Part shown: positions 14,770 through 15,547 of the stretch, piece by piece
Layout: each line of letters begins with the position of its first letter
How positions within the stretch are numbered: position 1 is the stretch's first letter
Source: Eggerthella sp. CAG:368
GTDB lineage: Bacteria; Actinomycetota; Coriobacteriia; Coriobacteriales; Eggerthellaceae
Length of the DNA: 15,547 nucleotides
Assembly: GCA_000434775.1 (NCBI GenBank)
Contig: FR895469.1
Span: forward strand, 1 to 15,547
Direction: 5' to 3'
Position numbers and translations under genes: made by a program
Notes under the pieces: generated by a model
Seen by the model: the letters and a program-made list of their open reading frames with translations, nothing else
Database searches by the model: none
Told to the model about the DNA's origin: nothing

Positions 14770-15162
14770 CTACGCTCCCAGGCTTGAAATTGCAAACAAG
14801 ATTGGGGTTACTACCCAATCATCCAGAACAACAACAAAAACACCGAAGAAAATCAGTGCAACAACTACAACCCCACTCCACTGGAGCACTTCCTGCTTGG
14901 AAGGCCAGGTTACACGACGAAGTTCAGAGCGAACATCGGAAAGGAAACCAAAACGACGCTTCTTAGATTTAGGAGCCTTTTTAGTTTCTTTAGCGGGCTT
15001 AGAAGCAGGCTTCGTCTCCGCAGAATTTTTCTTGCCGAAGAAGCTTTTCTTGGGAGCCTCTTCAACAACAGGAACAACATTGCTCTGCTCAGCTGCACGA
15101 GCTTTCTTTGCTGCGCGATTAGCAGATGCTTTTGCTTTCTGTGTTTTTGACTTCTTTGCCAT
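14770..15162 (-). CDS. secE: Preprotein translocase subunit SecE
   Basis: The 130-residue protein has a Lys/Ala-rich, probably disordered, cytoplasmic N-terminal part of about 70 residues. The SecE core follows: FLSDVRSELRRVTWPSKQEV, the conserved amphipathic helix with the WPS motif, then one transmembrane helix (about VVVVALIFFGVFVVVLDDWV). SecE clamps SecY in the membrane and is essential for protein export. The long N-terminal extension is common in actinobacteria. The ATG at 15162 is chosen because AGGA lies six bases upstream; a 15-residue longer frame runs toward the tRNA region. It directly precedes nusG. Confidence 0.95.
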   Translation of the reverse strand: MAKKSKTQKAKASANRAAKKARAAEQSNVVPVVEEAPKKSFFGKKNSAETKPASKPAKETKKAPKSKKRRFGFLSDVRSELRRVTWPSKQEVLQWSGVVVVALIFFGVFVVVLDDWVVTPILFAISSLGA

Positions 15163-15205
15163 ATAACTTCCTGCTCTGGAAATCCAATAGTCTATAACGC
15201 CAAAC

Positions 15206-15227
15206 AAGCAGCTTCATCGAGCTGCTT
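15206..15227 (-). other. Hairpin between tRNA-Trp and secE
   Basis: AAGCAGCT (15206-15213) and AGCTGCTT (15220-15227) form a perfect 8-bp stem with a six-base loop. Only GTTTGG follows on the minus strand, so it is a poor terminator. It may protect the 5' end of the secE mRNA after tRNA excision, or act as a leaky terminator. Confidence 0.45.
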
Positions 15228-15237
15228 ATTAACAAGC

Positions 15238-15314
15238 TGGCAGGCCAGGAGGGACTCGAACCCCCAACATGCGGTTTTGGAGACCGCCGCTCTACCAATT
15301 GGAGCTACTGGCCT
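15238..15314 (-). tRNA. trnW: tRNA-Trp (anticodon CCA)
   Basis: Read on the minus strand from 15314 the full cloverleaf is visible. The acceptor AGGCCAG pairs with CTGGCCT. The D arm is GCTC/GAGC, and the anticodon stem GCGGT/ACCGC encloses the loop CTCCAAA with anticodon CCA. The T arm has GGGGG-TTCGAGT-CCCTC. The discriminator base is G and the CCA end is encoded (15240-15238). Its place between rpmG and secE is a common bacterial arrangement. Confidence 0.98.
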
Positions 15315-15329
15315 ATATATTGCCTAATC

Positions 15330-15479
15330 TTAACGAGTTTCCTTGTGCATAGTGTGATGACCACACCATTTACAATATTTTTTGAACTCAATACGATCAG
15401 GATTATTCTGCTTGTTCTTCTTGGTCGTATAGTTGCGGCGCTTGCACTCAGTGCATGCCAATGTGACCAAAGTACGCAT
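15330..15479 (-). CDS. rpmG: Ribosomal protein bL33 (zinc-ribbon form)
   Basis: The 49-residue protein begins MRTLVTLACTECKRRNYTT and continues through NNPDRIEFKKYCKWCGHHTM to HKETR. Cys9, Cys12, Cys36 and Cys39 form two CxxC pairs, so this is the zinc-binding version rather than the cysteine-free one. bL33 is a small large-subunit protein near the E site. AAGGAG lies five bases before the ATG. The gene leads the rpmG-tRNA-Trp-secE-nusG series; no terminator was seen between it and the tRNA. Confidence 0.97.
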   Translation of the reverse strand: MRTLVTLACTECKRRNYTTKKNKQNNPDRIEFKKYCKWCGHHTMHKETR

Positions 15480-15547
15480 GAATTCTCCTTTTAATTACTT
15501 TTCGCATTGCTTGCTTTACACATGAACATGCGGACAGTGAAGCCCGC
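15480..15547 (-). promoter_or_regulatory. Upstream edge of rpmG
   Basis: These 68 bases at the window edge hold the AAGGAG ribosome binding site (15485-15490) and otherwise no recognisable gene or clear promoter. The upstream neighbour lies outside the window. Confidence 0.4.

Noticed and set aside
14519..15166. A 215-residue open frame on the plus strand opposite secE and nusG
   Set aside because: It is antisense to two certain genes, is low in complexity (Thr/Ser/Arg runs mirroring Lys/Ala-rich SecE), and has no recognisable domain.
1..15547. CRISPR arrays, insertion sequences, prophage or defence islands
   Set aside because: No direct-repeat array, transposase, integrase or defence-type protein was found; gene content is housekeeping.

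Overview
The window looks like a core housekeeping segment of a low-to-mid GC member of the Actinobacteria, most likely class Coriobacteriia (Atopobium/Lancefieldella/Fannyhessea type). This rests on the gene order rpmG - tRNA-Trp - secE - nusG - rplK - rplA, a SecE with a long Lys/Ala-rich N-terminus, and AT-leaning codon use. The genus is inferred; no 16S rRNA or species marker is present.

Layout. The left block (about 309-3503) runs on the plus strand: a FabK-type flavin oxidoreductase, a YgbA-family cysteine-rich protein, a beta-carbonic anhydrase and an ArsB/NhaD-type membrane transporter, closed by a strong intrinsic terminator at 3531-3564. A possible divergent gene start lies at the extreme left edge. 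Everything from about 3768 to the right edge is on the minus strand. In transcription order (right to left) this is: rpmG (too short to be obvious as a long ORF), tRNA-Trp, secE, nusG, rplK, rplA and a terminator; then a HEAT-like protein gene, an NAD-type isocitrate dehydrogenase gene, an aconitase gene and a terminator; then a large uncharacterised membrane protein gene and a terminator; then a promoter, a long structured leader with a built-in terminator hairpin, rplJ, rplL and a terminator; finally a DUF4013-like membrane protein gene.

How the genes work together. The right side supplies translation and export machinery (L33, L11, L1, L10, L7/L12, SecE, NusG, tRNA-Trp). The HEAT-icd-acnA cluster makes 2-oxoglutarate from citrate, a partial oxidative TCA branch that probably feeds glutamate synthesis. 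The left cluster joins a probable fatty-acid synthesis step, CO2/bicarbonate interconversion and an anion transporter; a joint function is not proven.

No CRISPR array, insertion sequence, phage gene or clear defence system is visible. The most notable points are the separation of rplKA from rplJL by about 6.9 kb of metabolic and membrane genes, the absence of rpoBC directly after rplL, an L10-type leader with a visible attenuator, a 23-residue tail on L11, two strong inverted repeats in non-coding DNA, and a large conserved-looking membrane protein of unknown function. Several starts were moved from the longest possible ORF because of Shine-Dalgarno position and family length.
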